From: an uncultured Lachnospiraceae bacterium
GTDB lineage: Bacteria; Bacillota; Clostridia; Lachnospirales; Lachnospiraceae
NCBI GenBank assembly: GCA_910588125.1
Contig: CAJUPI010000007.1
Span: 24,980-88,979, forward strand
Direction of reading: 5' to 3'
Length of the DNA: 64,000 bases
Below, one piece after another: positions 16,454-24,889 of this stretch (positions are counted from its first letter, which is position 1; every line of letters begins with the position of its first letter). The position numbers and the translations under genes are program-made. The notes beneath the pieces were generated by a model. The model was given only the letters and a program-made list of their open reading frames with translations. It made no database searches and was not told the DNA's origin.

Positions 16454-17034
16454 TTCAGGTTCCCTTTTCTTATATTTTCCCGAATAATCTCATCGGCTGC
16501 CTGATACAGCCTTTCCGAACCTGCTTTCGTCTTTTCATGCCTTCCATACACCTGTTTTGAGGTAACCTTATGTTCTTTCCAGTCCCCTCCATCATTACTG
16601 TTGTTCAAAAGCAATGGCTGCAGATTATCCATCGCATGAGCAAACCTTGCCTCTGCCGTGCGGTTCTCCTCAAACTCGTCAAACAGGGAGATGAATTCTC
16701 GTTTCTGATCCTCCGGCAAAAGGGAATAGATTTTTTCCTTTGCTGCATCCTCTCTCTGTTTTTGTGTTTTTAAATTTTCCTCATCGTATGCATAGGTATC
16801 ACCGGATTCTATCTCTACAATATCATGAATCAGGCACAGAATCATCACTCTGGCAATATCGACCTCTTCATTTGAGTATTCTCTTAAAAGATACGCCATC
16901 ACCGCCATATGCCAGGCATGCTCCGCGTCATTTTCATTTCTTCCATGGCCGGATAAATGAGTCTGGCGGAAAATATTCTTTTCCTTATCCATCTCCAATG
17001 CAAAAGCCAGTTGCTTTTTTAATCTTTCTTCCAT
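16444..17034 (-). CDS. HD-domain phosphohydrolase (HDDC2/YfbR-like)
   Basis: A protein of about 196 aa with an HD metal-dependent phosphohydrolase domain: NDAEHAWHMA (first histidine), LCLIHDIVEIESGDTYAYD (HD pair) and a late Asp in AHAMDNLQPLL. The pattern matches the HDDC2/YfbR group, whose members cleave 5'-deoxynucleotides. I chose the ATG at 17034; a GTG at 17043 is in frame but only 2 bases from GGGGAG. Its stop overlaps the sugar-binding-protein start by 10 bases. Function relative to the sensor operon is unclear. Confidence 0.82.
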   Translation of the reverse strand: MEERLKKQLAFALEMDKEKNIFRQTHLSGHGRNENDAEHAWHMAVMAYLLREYSNEEVDIARVMILCLIHDIVEIESGDTYAYDEENLKTQKQREDAAKEKIYSLLPEDQKREFISLFDEFEENRTAEARFAHAMDNLQPLLLNNSNDGGDWKEHKVTSKQVYGRHEKTKAGSERLYQAADEIIRENIRKGNLKWT

Positions 17035-17088
17035 AAGAACCACAACTCCCCTGGTAAAATATTTTTTCTTTTTGCCCGATGCCAGCTC

Positions 17089-17646
17089 TTATTCCAAAAA
17101 TGCAAATATTTCCCGAATCTGTGGAGCAAACAGCCCGACCAAAGGATACAGCATTCCAACACCACACAAAAGCATAGCCCAGCGTTTATCATGCCTTTGC
17201 ATAACCGGGACATAAAAAACATGGGGGTTGTCTGCGGCATAGTATAGCTCTACCTGCTCCCCTTTTTTCACATAGCTTCGGCCAAAGCCGCTGGGGGACT
17301 TGACACGATACGTTGTTCCTCCCACCTGGAACTCAAATTCCGGACGATAGATCCTCTTATTTCCCCGCCCTATCATTACTCTGTTTTCCACAGAAATAAC
17401 CGTGGCAACCGTCAGGACAACCGCATTTTTCCGTTCCTTCAGCAAACGATATTGTATCCTCATCCCGATTGCAAAAAAAATCAAGGGCAACAGGGTAAAT
17501 CCAATGTCAGCTATCTGTTCTTCTCCTTCCCGTCCCGGCTGGCAGATAATGATTGCTGCAAAAACCAGGCACAAAAGGGGCCAGCAGATTGCCAGAATAA
17601 ACCATCTTTTCTGCGCATAACCGAACTTCTCAAACGCCTTTTTCAT
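17089..17646 (-). CDS. DUF3592-type membrane protein
   Basis: A 185-aa protein with two N-terminal hydrophobic segments (about 15-35 and 50-68), a soluble beta-rich middle (PEFEFQVGGTTYRVKS, then VELYYAADNPHVF) and a C-terminal hydrophobic helix. This is the DUF3592 layout; function is unknown. ATG at 17646 is preferred to one at 17721 because AGGAG lies 5 bases upstream. It is 7 bases downstream of the Nudix gene. Confidence 0.78.
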   Translation of the reverse strand: MKKAFEKFGYAQKRWFILAICWPLLCLVFAAIIICQPGREGEEQIADIGFTLLPLIFFAIGMRIQYRLLKERKNAVVLTVATVISVENRVMIGRGNKRIYRPEFEFQVGGTTYRVKSPSGFGRSYVKKGEQVELYYAADNPHVFYVPVMQRHDKRWAMLLCGVGMLYPLVGLFAPQIREIFAFLE

Positions 17647-17653
17647 ATTGCTC

Positions 17654-18274
17654 CTATTCCAGCAAAGCAACCCAGTTATCTGACCGGAATGCTTCAAAAC
17701 ACATGCGTACCTGCTCTTCATTGTTCTTTTCCTCAGCTAAAACCGGCAGCTCTTCTATTCCAAAATACCGGCTCTCTGTGGTTTCTATATTCTGCTCAAA
17801 CGAGCCGCCAATCACAGAACAGAGAATAAATATTTTACAAACCTTATAGGCATAGACAGGCAGATTGTGTTTTTCCCTGTCCTGGACGGCAATGAGCTTA
17901 TCCGCCACAACCACAAGCCCCGCCTCTTCTTTTACCTCCTTAATCACATTCTCCTTCACTGACAGCCCCACGTCTACCCAGCCTCCCGGCAAGGACCAGG
18001 TGCCGTTGTTCTCTTTCACAAGCAGGATCTTATCCCCCTTGAAAATCGCCGCTCTGGTATCAATCTTTGGAGTCTGGTAGCCAATCTCATTGCAGAATAA
18101 ATCTTTCACCTTTTCCAAGGGAATATCGGTTTTATAGCTTATCATTTCAGCGGCAATGGTACGGATTCTTTCATATCGCTCCTGCTCAAAAACATCTTTC
18201 CCATAGAATAGCCCTGCCTGGGCAATACTCTGTAATTCTACTGCCCATTGAAGCCATTGTTCGTTTTTTTCCAT
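17654..18274 (-). CDS. Nudix hydrolase with N-terminal helical domain
   Basis: A 206-aa Nudix hydrolase. Residues 1-65 form the helical NUDIX_N-like domain; the Nudix box is GGWVDVGLSV...KEVKEEAGL. The catalytic EExG is intact, but the Glu early in the consensus is Leu and the usual Arg is Lys. Family members cleave nucleoside diphosphate-linked substrates; this subgroup has been linked to ADP-ribose-like or unknown substrates. It directly abuts the YunG-like gene. Confidence 0.85.
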   Translation of the reverse strand: MEKNEQWLQWAVELQSIAQAGLFYGKDVFEQERYERIRTIAAEMISYKTDIPLEKVKDLFCNEIGYQTPKIDTRAAIFKGDKILLVKENNGTWSLPGGWVDVGLSVKENVIKEVKEEAGLVVVADKLIAVQDREKHNLPVYAYKVCKIFILCSVIGGSFEQNIETTESRYFGIEELPVLAEEKNNEEQVRMCFEAFRSDNWVALLE

Positions 18275-18751
18275 TTATCTATCCTTCCCACTCTGGATTT
18301 CCTTTGCATAAACCTGAGCTTTAAAATATTTTTTTCTGAACTCTGCCTTCAGAAACTCGTACCGCTGGCGCTTCTCTTCTTTTGCGAAGTGCACTTCACG
18401 AAACTGCTCCGGGTTGTTTTCATAGTTTAACACCTTTTCTCCAAATTGTTCACTGGTGAGATCAAATACACAGCCATCCACATCATTATAACAATGGTAA
18501 TTGCCGCCGGGAAGCGGGATTCCGTATACTTTGCCGCCGAATATATCCTGAGCCAAAAACGCCGTGATGGAGCATTGGCCTAACGTCCGGTTCTCTTCGC
18601 TCCATTTCTCCCGCAGCCTGGGCGCACAGGTATATTCGCACCAGATGCTAAAAAGCGCATCATATAACCTGCAGGGAGTCCAGATTTCCCCAAATTCACT
18701 GGTAATTGCCGGAACTTCTCCCTGGTTCCAGCCATAAAATGCATAAGCCAT
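18275..18751 (-). CDS. YunG-like hypothetical protein
   Basis: A 158-aa soluble protein. The features LYDALFSIWCEYTCAP, NRTLGQCSITAFLAQDIFGG and YHCYNDVDGCVFDLTSEQF resemble the Bacillus YunG family. The Cys-x-x-T-A and the His-Asp pattern recall a papain-like fold, but catalysis is not established. Its stop is immediately followed by the Nudix start, so the two are made together. Confidence 0.65.
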   Translation of the reverse strand: MAYAFYGWNQGEVPAITSEFGEIWTPCRLYDALFSIWCEYTCAPRLREKWSEENRTLGQCSITAFLAQDIFGGKVYGIPLPGGNYHCYNDVDGCVFDLTSEQFGEKVLNYENNPEQFREVHFAKEEKRQRYEFLKAEFRKKYFKAQVYAKEIQSGKDR

Positions 18752-18780
18752 TTTCCTCTCCCATCTTTTAAAGAATCATC

Positions 18781-20109
18781 CTAAAAATCCGGATTGTCCT
18801 TCCCGCACAATACCCAAACGACAGCGGCAAACACCTCAATCGCCTCCACCAGTACCTTTTCATCAAAATCAAAAGCCGTGGTATGCTGGGCGGAAGCCAT
18901 CGGGGTCACAGAGCGCATATAAGTTGCCTTCCCGCCATGCTCCTGAACCCGGTTCATCATCAGGGAAATATCCTCACTGCCCCAATTCCTGGCATTCCGG
19001 CAGCTGCTGACACGCAGATGAGGGAGTTCCCGCTCCACAATTCCTGCAATCTGTTCCAGAAAATCCTCGTCACTGTGCTGGGACTCTGCGCCTCCCTGAA
19101 GTATCATTTTACAGGTGCATCCATTCATCTGGGCGGCGCCATTGCAGATCCGCACTGCTTCCTGAGCCATATACCGGTTAATCTCCGTAGTCTCCCCCCG
19201 CACTTCAAATTGAATCATGGCATGACCCGGAACTACATTTCTTCCGGTCCCTCCCTGAATCGTACCTACATTTACCCGTGAAATCCCGCCACTATGCCTG
19301 GGGAGTGCTGTCAGATTCAAAACGGCATTGGCCGCCGCCACAATCGCACTTCTCCCTTTCTCCGGAAATCCTCCTGCATGGGCGGCCTCTCCGTAAAAGT
19401 GGGCATCATATTTGCTTGTGGCAAGAGAACCCCAGGTCCCCGGCGTCACATCGCCGTCATCCAGCTCCCCGGCAGGCGCAATATGTGTTCCTATAAAATA
19501 ATCCACATCATCCAGATGTCCATGAGCTACGATGGCTCTAGCTCCTTTAGCGCCCTCTTCTCCTGGCTGGAAAATCAGCTTAACCGTCCCATGCAATTCT
19601 TTCTTAATCTTCACCAGAAGCTCCGCCACCCCAAGGCCAATGGCCGCATGCCCGTCATGGCCGCAGGCGTGCATGGTCCCTCTGTTTACGGAAGAAAATC
19701 CTTCTCTAAAAGGCCGGTGGGACTCCTTCTCTTCTTCAATCAGCCCCAGGGCATCAATATCAAACCGCAACGCGACCACCGGTCCCGGACCACATCGCAA
19801 AATTCCCATAGCCCCGGTAAAGCCTTCCTTCATTTCTTCTGTCAGATATTCTTCTGGCACGCCCTGCCCGCAAACCAGCTTTGCATGGGCTTTTAATTCC
19901 TCTGACGACGGAACTCCGATACGCGCTTCTTCCAGACACAATGCCTTGCCCGTCACTACCTCATATCCCAGCTCTGCCAATGTCTTATTGATAATAGCTG
20001 ACGTCCTCATCTCCAGCCATGCAGTTTCTGCATACCGATGAAAATCGCGCCTTCTTTCTCTGCTGGATTGAGACAGCGATTTGGCATAATCTATCATTTG
20101 GGTGTTCAT
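18781..20109 (-). CDS. M20 family amidohydrolase (AbgA-like)
   Basis: A 442-aa zinc-dependent M20 hydrolase. The metal-binding motif MHACGHDGH, the PGEEGAKGARAI segment, a late His in QHTTAFDF and a lid domain inserted between them are present. The pattern is closest to AbgA, one half of p-aminobenzoyl-glutamate hydrolase; the AbgB partner and the AbgT transporter are not in the window, so another N-acyl amino acid is possible. A strong promoter is at 20178-20206. Confidence 0.85.
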   Translation of the reverse strand: MNTQMIDYAKSLSQSSRERRRDFHRYAETAWLEMRTSAIINKTLAELGYEVVTGKALCLEEARIGVPSSEELKAHAKLVCGQGVPEEYLTEEMKEGFTGAMGILRCGPGPVVALRFDIDALGLIEEEKESHRPFREGFSSVNRGTMHACGHDGHAAIGLGVAELLVKIKKELHGTVKLIFQPGEEGAKGARAIVAHGHLDDVDYFIGTHIAPAGELDDGDVTPGTWGSLATSKYDAHFYGEAAHAGGFPEKGRSAIVAAANAVLNLTALPRHSGGISRVNVGTIQGGTGRNVVPGHAMIQFEVRGETTEINRYMAQEAVRICNGAAQMNGCTCKMILQGGAESQHSDEDFLEQIAGIVERELPHLRVSSCRNARNWGSEDISLMMNRVQEHGGKATYMRSVTPMASAQHTTAFDFDEKVLVEAIEVFAAVVWVLCGKDNPDF

Positions 20110-20177
20110 TTTTCTTCTCCTTTTTGCCAGATGCTTTTTGGGGCGCAGAGGCTGCGCTCACTTTCGCTTTCGTGGAC

Positions 20178-20206
20178 ATTATACCATACCTGGTAAAGCG
20201 AGACAA
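20178..20206 (-). promoter_or_regulatory. Sigma-A promoter for abgA-like gene
   Basis: On the minus strand, TTGTCT (20206-20201), 17-bp spacer, extended TGG and perfect TATAAT (20183-20178). The start site would be near 20171, 61 bases before the ATG. A 6-bp hairpin GCGCAG/CTGCGC (20143-20157) lies in the leader. Confidence 0.8.
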
Positions 20207-20285
20207 TGTTATTCACTAAGAATTCGTAATCTTTAGACATGAAGTGAAAAACTTAAAAATCCAACTGGCAAAGTCGAAAAACCGG

Positions 20286-20314
20286 TTGAATTTCTCTGTC
20301 ATTTTGTGTAAACT
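20286..20314 (+). promoter_or_regulatory. Sigma-A promoter for chemoreceptor
   Basis: TTGAAT (20286-20291), 17-bp spacer, TAAACT (20309-20314). The start site would fall near 20321, only about 11 bases before a GTG at 20332, so the ATG at 20359 is the better start. No clear sigma-D site is seen. Confidence 0.55.
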
Positions 20315-20358
20315 GAAAGAAGTTACGGAATGTGAAAGGGAAAGGACAATCGAAGAAA

Positions 20359-22038
20359 ATGAAAAAAGCAATGAATCAATCAAAATTAAACATGATTTTA
20401 AACGGTATTTCTTTGACGTCTCTTTTTTTGATGATCCTCCTTCTATTTGCCTACGGAAATATAAAGGGGAAATTAAATGACGCCAATGCAGACAGATTTA
20501 ACCTGACCTATAATGCCAATCGTTTTATGAACGGTTCCGCCTATCTCACCAATGAAGTACGGGCCTATGCCTCCACCGGAGACCAGGTACACTTCGATAA
20601 TTACTGGAATGAAATTAATAACCTAAAAAACCGGGATCTGGGTGTTGCCGCCATGCAGGAAATCGGCATCACTGCCAGCGAACAGGCCATGATCGATCAG
20701 ATGTCCGCGCTTTCCAACAACTTAGTTCCCCTGGAAGAGGGCGCTATGGAGCAGGTTCAAGCCGGCCAGATGGCAGAAGCCCTGGCCTATGTATATGGCT
20801 CTGACTATAGCTCCGTCACAGCAAATATTAATGCCCTGAAAGAACAATTTTTAAATGATCTGGAGACCCGTTCCAAGGCACAGGTCGATAAGCTGACTCT
20901 GGAATCCGATATTATTATGGGAATTATCTTTCTCTTCATGATTGTAGTGGGAATCATGCAGCTTATTGTCATGACAATTACCAAAAAACGAATTCTCGTT
21001 CCTGTGATCGCGGTTCGTGATCAGATGGGTGAGATCTCCAGAGGCAATCTCTCCGCCCCCTTTGCGCTTGAGCCGGATACCTCTGAGATCGGAATGTTGG
21101 TCGCCTCCATCCATGAGACAAAAAGGGAGTTAAAAAAATACATTTCCGATATCAACTCCAAGCTGACCCAAATGGCGCAAGGACAGATGGATTTGTCCAT
21201 TGGCAATGATTACCGCGGTGAATTTCAGCCGATTCAGCTGGCCATGGGGCAGATACTGAATTCCCTCAACCAGGCTTTATCACGGATTAACCAGACAGCA
21301 GAACAGGTTTCCACAGAATCGGAAAAAATGGCTTCCGACTCTCAGACTCTTTCTAACGGCGCAGTCGCTCAGGCTTCTGCCGTTGAGGAGCTGTCCGCCA
21401 GTATCCAGGATCTTTCCAGCCAGGTCAACAGCACCTCCACAGATGCTGACAATGCCCGTAAATTATCAATTGATACCGCGACACAGCTCGAAACCTGTAA
21501 CCAAAAGATGGCTGATCTGACCATGGCCATGGGAGATATCTCCAAATCCTCCCAGCAGATCAGCGGAATTATCAAGACAATTGAAGATATCTCCTTCCAG
21601 ACTAATATCCTGGCTCTCAATGCCGCCGTAGAAGCCGCCCGCGCCGGCAGTGCCGGAAAAGGCTTCGCCGTAGTAGCCGACGAGGTGCAAAGCCTGGCCA
21701 ACAAAAGTGCAGAGGCCGCCCAGGATATCACCAACCTGATCCAGAATTCTCTCAGCCTGGTGGAACGCGGGACTGCATTGTCGGCTGACAGCACCAAAAC
21801 ATTGGATGCCGGAGTCGCCAAAGCCAGAAAGTCCACTGAGGTGGTGGAGCGTATCGCCCAATCCGCCAAAGAGCAGGCGGAATCCCTGACCCAGCTGACC
21901 CTGGGTATGGAACAGATATCCGAGGTGGTTCAGACCAATGCCTCCACTGCTGAGAAATCCTCTGACTCCGCCCAGGAGCTTCGTCTTCAGGCCGGGGAAT
22001 TAAAAGAATCCGTTCAGATGTTCCGCCTTCGCAGATAA
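20359..22038 (+). CDS. Methyl-accepting chemotaxis protein
   Basis: About 559 aa. One membrane helix (about residues 9-30), an extracytoplasmic sensor helix bundle (to about 175), a second helix (about 182-205), HAMP units and the cytoplasmic signalling hairpin with the signature IEDISFQTNILALNAAVEA. Such receptors control CheA kinase and flagellar bias. No other chemotaxis gene is in the window. The ligand domain has no family that I recognise. GTG at 20332 is an alternative start adding 9 residues. A strong terminator follows. Confidence 0.93.
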   Translation: MKKAMNQSKLNMILNGISLTSLFLMILLLFAYGNIKGKLNDANADRFNLTYNANRFMNGSAYLTNEVRAYASTGDQVHFDNYWNEINNLKNRDLGVAAMQEIGITASEQAMIDQMSALSNNLVPLEEGAMEQVQAGQMAEALAYVYGSDYSSVTANINALKEQFLNDLETRSKAQVDKLTLESDIIMGIIFLFMIVVGIMQLIVMTITKKRILVPVIAVRDQMGEISRGNLSAPFALEPDTSEIGMLVASIHETKRELKKYISDINSKLTQMAQGQMDLSIGNDYRGEFQPIQLAMGQILNSLNQALSRINQTAEQVSTESEKMASDSQTLSNGAVAQASAVEELSASIQDLSSQVNSTSTDADNARKLSIDTATQLETCNQKMADLTMAMGDISKSSQQISGIIKTIEDISFQTNILALNAAVEAARAGSAGKGFAVVADEVQSLANKSAEAAQDITNLIQNSLSLVERGTALSADSTKTLDAGVAKARKSTEVVERIAQSAKEQAESLTQLTLGMEQISEVVQTNASTAEKSSDSAQELRLQAGELKESVQMFRLRR

Positions 22039-22056
22039 TAAAAAGCATCGATCCAT

Positions 22057-22135
22057 AAAAGCTGGTGGTACAAAAACCATTTCACTGAGGGGATATATCC
22101 TCCACAGAATCGGTTTATGTACCACCGGCTTTTTT
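22057..22135 (+). terminator. Rho-independent terminator of chemoreceptor gene
   Basis: Long arms (AAAAGCTGGTGGTACA at 22057-22072, pairing with TGTACCACCGGCTTTT) close on a 33-nt inner region with its own small hairpin and end in a run of six T. Confidence 0.85.
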
Positions 22136-22149
22136 CTTATTGCGAGTTT

Positions 22150-22290
22150 GAAGATTTTCGTTTCGTTTTTCGCAAAAATCAGAGATTTTAGGACTTCTTG
22201 ATCCCGAAACCGGAAAAAGCAGCAGACCATTTCCCACCTCTTCCCGCTCCTTTTTCCCTGGCGTACCTTCTGAGAAAATTAATTAAATGA
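22150..22290. repeat. Palindromic intergenic repeat family B, half copy B1
   Basis: About 140 bp matching the reverse complement of the left half of B2 (29120-29265), including GATCCCGAAACCGGAAAAAG and CTCCTTTTTCCCTGGCGTACC. Its outer end TTTTCTCAGAAGG, read on the minus strand, overlaps the last codons of the MATE gene, so the MATE stop codon appears to lie inside the element. Confidence 0.7.
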
Positions 22291-23653
22291 CTCTGCTCTC
22301 CCCTGCCTCTGCACATATAAGTTTAAATCTTTTCCCCTCCCTCAGCACCAGATACAGCGACAAAACCGTTGCCAGCAGATCACTGATCGGCTGGGCAAAG
22401 AATATCCCGTTAATCTCCAGAAAAACCGGCAGTATGTAAATAAACGGCACCAGAAAAACCACTTGCCTGAGCAAGGTAATCACTATCGATGGCCCCGGGC
22501 GATTAATAGATTGGAAAAATGTAGTTGCCAGCATCACAAACCCTAAAGCCGGAGTAATACAAAAATTGATCCGCAGGCCGGTAATTCCAATCTGGAACAT
22601 TTCTTCCGTTCCTCCAAAAGCCGCCAAGATCTGTCTCGGGAAAACCATCACGGCTATCCAGATAAAGCAGGTAATGCCAACGGAAAAAACCGTGGCCTGA
22701 AAAAGCGTGGACATCACCCTTTTATAACTGCCTGAACCATAATTATTTCCCAAAATCGGCTGGATTCCCTGGCTGATCCCGCTGGCCGGCATTATCACAA
22801 ATGTCATAATACTCGATACTACCGCATAGACACTGATGGCAATATCTCCGCCATATTTCCCCAATTGGCTGTTATAGACAAGGCTAATAAATCCCATAGC
22901 CATCTGAGCCACCCAAAACGCAAAACCGCAGGAAATTATCTGAAAGCAAAATCCCTTTTCCAGACGGAAAATCCCTTTCGTGATACGCACCTGCGTCCGG
23001 TTTCCCAACACTAGGCAGGCCCCGAAAAGGGCAGAAGCGATCTGTCCGGCTACGGTTGCCGCTGCCGCCCCCACAACGCCCCAGTCAAACACAATAATGA
23101 ACAATGCATCCAAAGCAATATTGGTCACAGCCCCCAGCCCCGTGACGCACATTCCCAGAACCGGTTTACCCGAAACCCGGACAAAATCACAAAACAATTG
23201 GGACAATCCCTGAAACAGGCAGCCCAGCGCCACAATCCGATAGTAGGCAATCGCATAAGGATAAGCCGTCTGCGTAACTCCAAAAATACGCAAAAAGAAA
23301 TCCGGAAAAAGCAGCAGCACAATACTGAGGGCAATCTCAAAGCCACAGACCATGACCAGGGCATTCCCAAAAGACCGGTTCATCTTATCTGGTTCATTCT
23401 GACCAGAAAAAAGACTGAAAAAAGTGGAACCTCCCGCACTGCATGTTAAGGCAAACGCCATCATCATAAATGATAAAGGAAAGCAAACCGACAGGCCAGC
23501 CAACGCAGACGTACCATTAAAATTCCCTACAAACATCCGATCCACAATGTTATAGACCGCTGTGATCAAAAGAGAAATCGCCGCCGGGATAGAAAACTTA
23601 AGAATCATGGGGAACAACTTCCCGTTTAGGTAATCAACGCCTTTTGTGTTCAT
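22283..23653 (-). CDS. MATE family efflux pump
   Basis: A 456-aa protein with about 12 membrane helices, arranged as two similar halves. The start (LFPMILKFSIPAAISLLITA) and VYNIVDRMFVGN motif are typical of bacterial MATE pumps of the DinF/NorM type, which export drugs or metabolites with Na+ or H+. It lies after a MarR gene, and a MarR-like box precedes it. Its last codon and stop appear to come from repeat B1. An AGGAGG site supports the start. Confidence 0.9.
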   Translation of the reverse strand: MNTKGVDYLNGKLFPMILKFSIPAAISLLITAVYNIVDRMFVGNFNGTSALAGLSVCFPLSFMMMAFALTCSAGGSTFFSLFSGQNEPDKMNRSFGNALVMVCGFEIALSIVLLLFPDFFLRIFGVTQTAYPYAIAYYRIVALGCLFQGLSQLFCDFVRVSGKPVLGMCVTGLGAVTNIALDALFIIVFDWGVVGAAAATVAGQIASALFGACLVLGNRTQVRITKGIFRLEKGFCFQIISCGFAFWVAQMAMGFISLVYNSQLGKYGGDIAISVYAVVSSIMTFVIMPASGISQGIQPILGNNYGSGSYKRVMSTLFQATVFSVGITCFIWIAVMVFPRQILAAFGGTEEMFQIGITGLRINFCITPALGFVMLATTFFQSINRPGPSIVITLLRQVVFLVPFIYILPVFLEINGIFFAQPISDLLATVLSLYLVLREGKRFKLICAEAGESRVI

Positions 23654-23672
23654 GGATAACCTCCTACAAAAA

Positions 23673-23684
23673 TTAGTTTACTAA
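23673..23684 (-). promoter_or_regulatory. MarR-type box upstream of the MATE gene
   Basis: The palindrome TTAGTTTACTAA lies 20 bases upstream of the MATE start. A close variant, TTAGTAACCTAA, overlaps the MarR promoter (24213-24224). Binding by the MarR protein is inferred. Confidence 0.55.
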
Positions 23685-23774
23685 GTATTTATTTTAAAAT
23701 GCAGCCGCCCCTTCAGGCAGCCTGCATATAATCATAGTAACCTGCATGCAATCTTTGATGTTGCACCAGCCTCC

Positions 23775-24209
23775 CTACGAAACATTCTCCATCATTTTCT
23801 CAATGACTTCAAAAAATATATTCATCTTCTCCTGGGAAATCCCCCGAATCAGCTCCTCCTCCAAATTAGTAAGATCTTCGATCACCACATCCTTATATTG
23901 CAACGCCTTTTCATTGACAAGTATCCTTTTCAGCCGTCCATCCTCCGCCATAACTTCCCGGCGAATCAATCCGTCCTGTTCCATCTTCTTGAGAAGCTGT
24001 GTTGCCGTCGGAGGACGCAGACTGAATTCCTCCTCGATATCCTTCTGAAAAACATCGTGATTCTGAGCCAAAACAAAATGCAGCACCCTCCCCTGAGAGC
24101 CACTGAACACGGCCCTGCTTGAAAAGGCATCAATCCTTCTGCGCAATTTGTTTGACAGCTTATTGATATAATGTGCTGCATGTTTGTTAGGTCTCATAAC
24201 CGCCTCCAT
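23775..24209 (-). CDS. MarR family transcriptional regulator
   Basis: A 144-aa winged-helix protein. N- and C-terminal dimer helices flank the HTH (about residues 50-75, EEEFSLRPPTATQLLKKMEQ) and the wing with DGRLKRI. MarR proteins repress or derepress adjacent genes when bound to small molecules. It sits upstream of the MATE pump on the same strand, and candidate operators precede both genes. It probably regulates itself and the pump. Confidence 0.9.
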   Translation of the reverse strand: MEAVMRPNKHAAHYINKLSNKLRRRIDAFSSRAVFSGSQGRVLHFVLAQNHDVFQKDIEEEFSLRPPTATQLLKKMEQDGLIRREVMAEDGRLKRILVNEKALQYKDVVIEDLTNLEEELIRGISQEKMNIFFEVIEKMMENVS

Positions 24210-24212
24210 TAT

Positions 24213-24252
24213 TTAGTAACCTAAGTATGTCGGATGGGCGTAAAAATGTCAA
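24213..24252 (-). promoter_or_regulatory. Self-regulated promoter of the marR-MATE operon
   Basis: On the minus strand, a perfect -35 TTGACA (24252-24247), 17-bp spacer and -10 CATACT (24229-24224). A MarR-like box (TTAGGTTACTAA when read on this strand) at 24213-24224 overlaps the end of the -10 and the start site, as expected for a repressor. Confidence 0.72.
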
Positions 24253-24281
24253 GTCCCTGAGCCATAAAATTACCAAAACGT

Positions 24282-24761
24282 TTATGCGCTTACATCTACA
24301 TGATCTCCTGTCTCACTTACTGCTTCCACAGCTTCTCCCGACTTACCATAGACGGTATTTTGCCCGCTATCGGCAGGCATCGAGAAAACCTGTCCTGCCA
24401 TTTCGACCTGAGTTTTTCCTGCCTCACTGATCTCAGCTGTATCCAAGCCTGCTTTCTCCTGTCTTTTGGCCTCAAGCTGTTTTTCTTGTTCCTCCCGCTC
24501 TTTGCTTCGCGCCTCCGTCAGCGCCTCCTGTAACTGCTTTTCTTTTTCCTTTTCCTCTTTTGCCTCTGTTTTCATTCCCTGAGCGGTTTTTTCGCCATAT
24601 TCTTTGGCCTGTTCTGTCAATTCTGCCGCGTAGCCCAGCGCCCGCTGCATCTTATCCGTATCCCCTTTGCGCTCCGCCTCGTCTGCCACACTCATCGGAG
24701 TAGAGATCATTTGCATACTGGCGCTGGCTCCTGCCAAGCCTTCCATGGTCTTTACATTCAT
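24282..24761 (-). CDS. Hypothetical coiled-coil protein
   Basis: A 159-aa soluble protein with no signal peptide. Residues 48-115 form a highly charged Glu/Lys-rich coiled coil; the N-terminus (MEGLAGASASMQMISTP) and C-terminus (rich in Gly, Val, Ser) are unstructured. I know no family. An excellent AAAGGAGG site, 6 bases before the ATG, indicates that it is expressed. It may be downstream of the agr-like pair, with direct repeats at 24856-24889 between the genes. Confidence 0.6.
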   Translation of the reverse strand: MNVKTMEGLAGASASMQMISTPMSVADEAERKGDTDKMQRALGYAAELTEQAKEYGEKTAQGMKTEAKEEKEKEKQLQEALTEARSKEREEQEKQLEAKRQEKAGLDTAEISEAGKTQVEMAGQVFSMPADSGQNTVYGKSGEAVEAVSETGDHVDVSA

Positions 24762-24855
24762 ACTGTATCCTCCTTTATTGGAATCTTTCTTGGACCAATA
24801 ATTCTTCTGCCCTGTCTATTGTTTCGGCAGTTATCTTAGAAAGGCTTAGAAGCCT

Positions 24856-24889
24856 GACATATAAGGTCTATTTTTTGACACATATGGTC
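24856..24889. repeat. Imperfect direct repeats with 21-bp period
   Basis: ACATATAAGGTC (24857-24868) and ACACATATGGTC (24878-24889) are offset by 21 bp, two helical turns, as in LytTR-type binding sites. They lie at the end of the agr-like kinase gene, about 95-130 bases upstream of the coiled-coil gene. Whether the neighbouring LytTR regulator binds here is not known. Confidence 0.3.
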
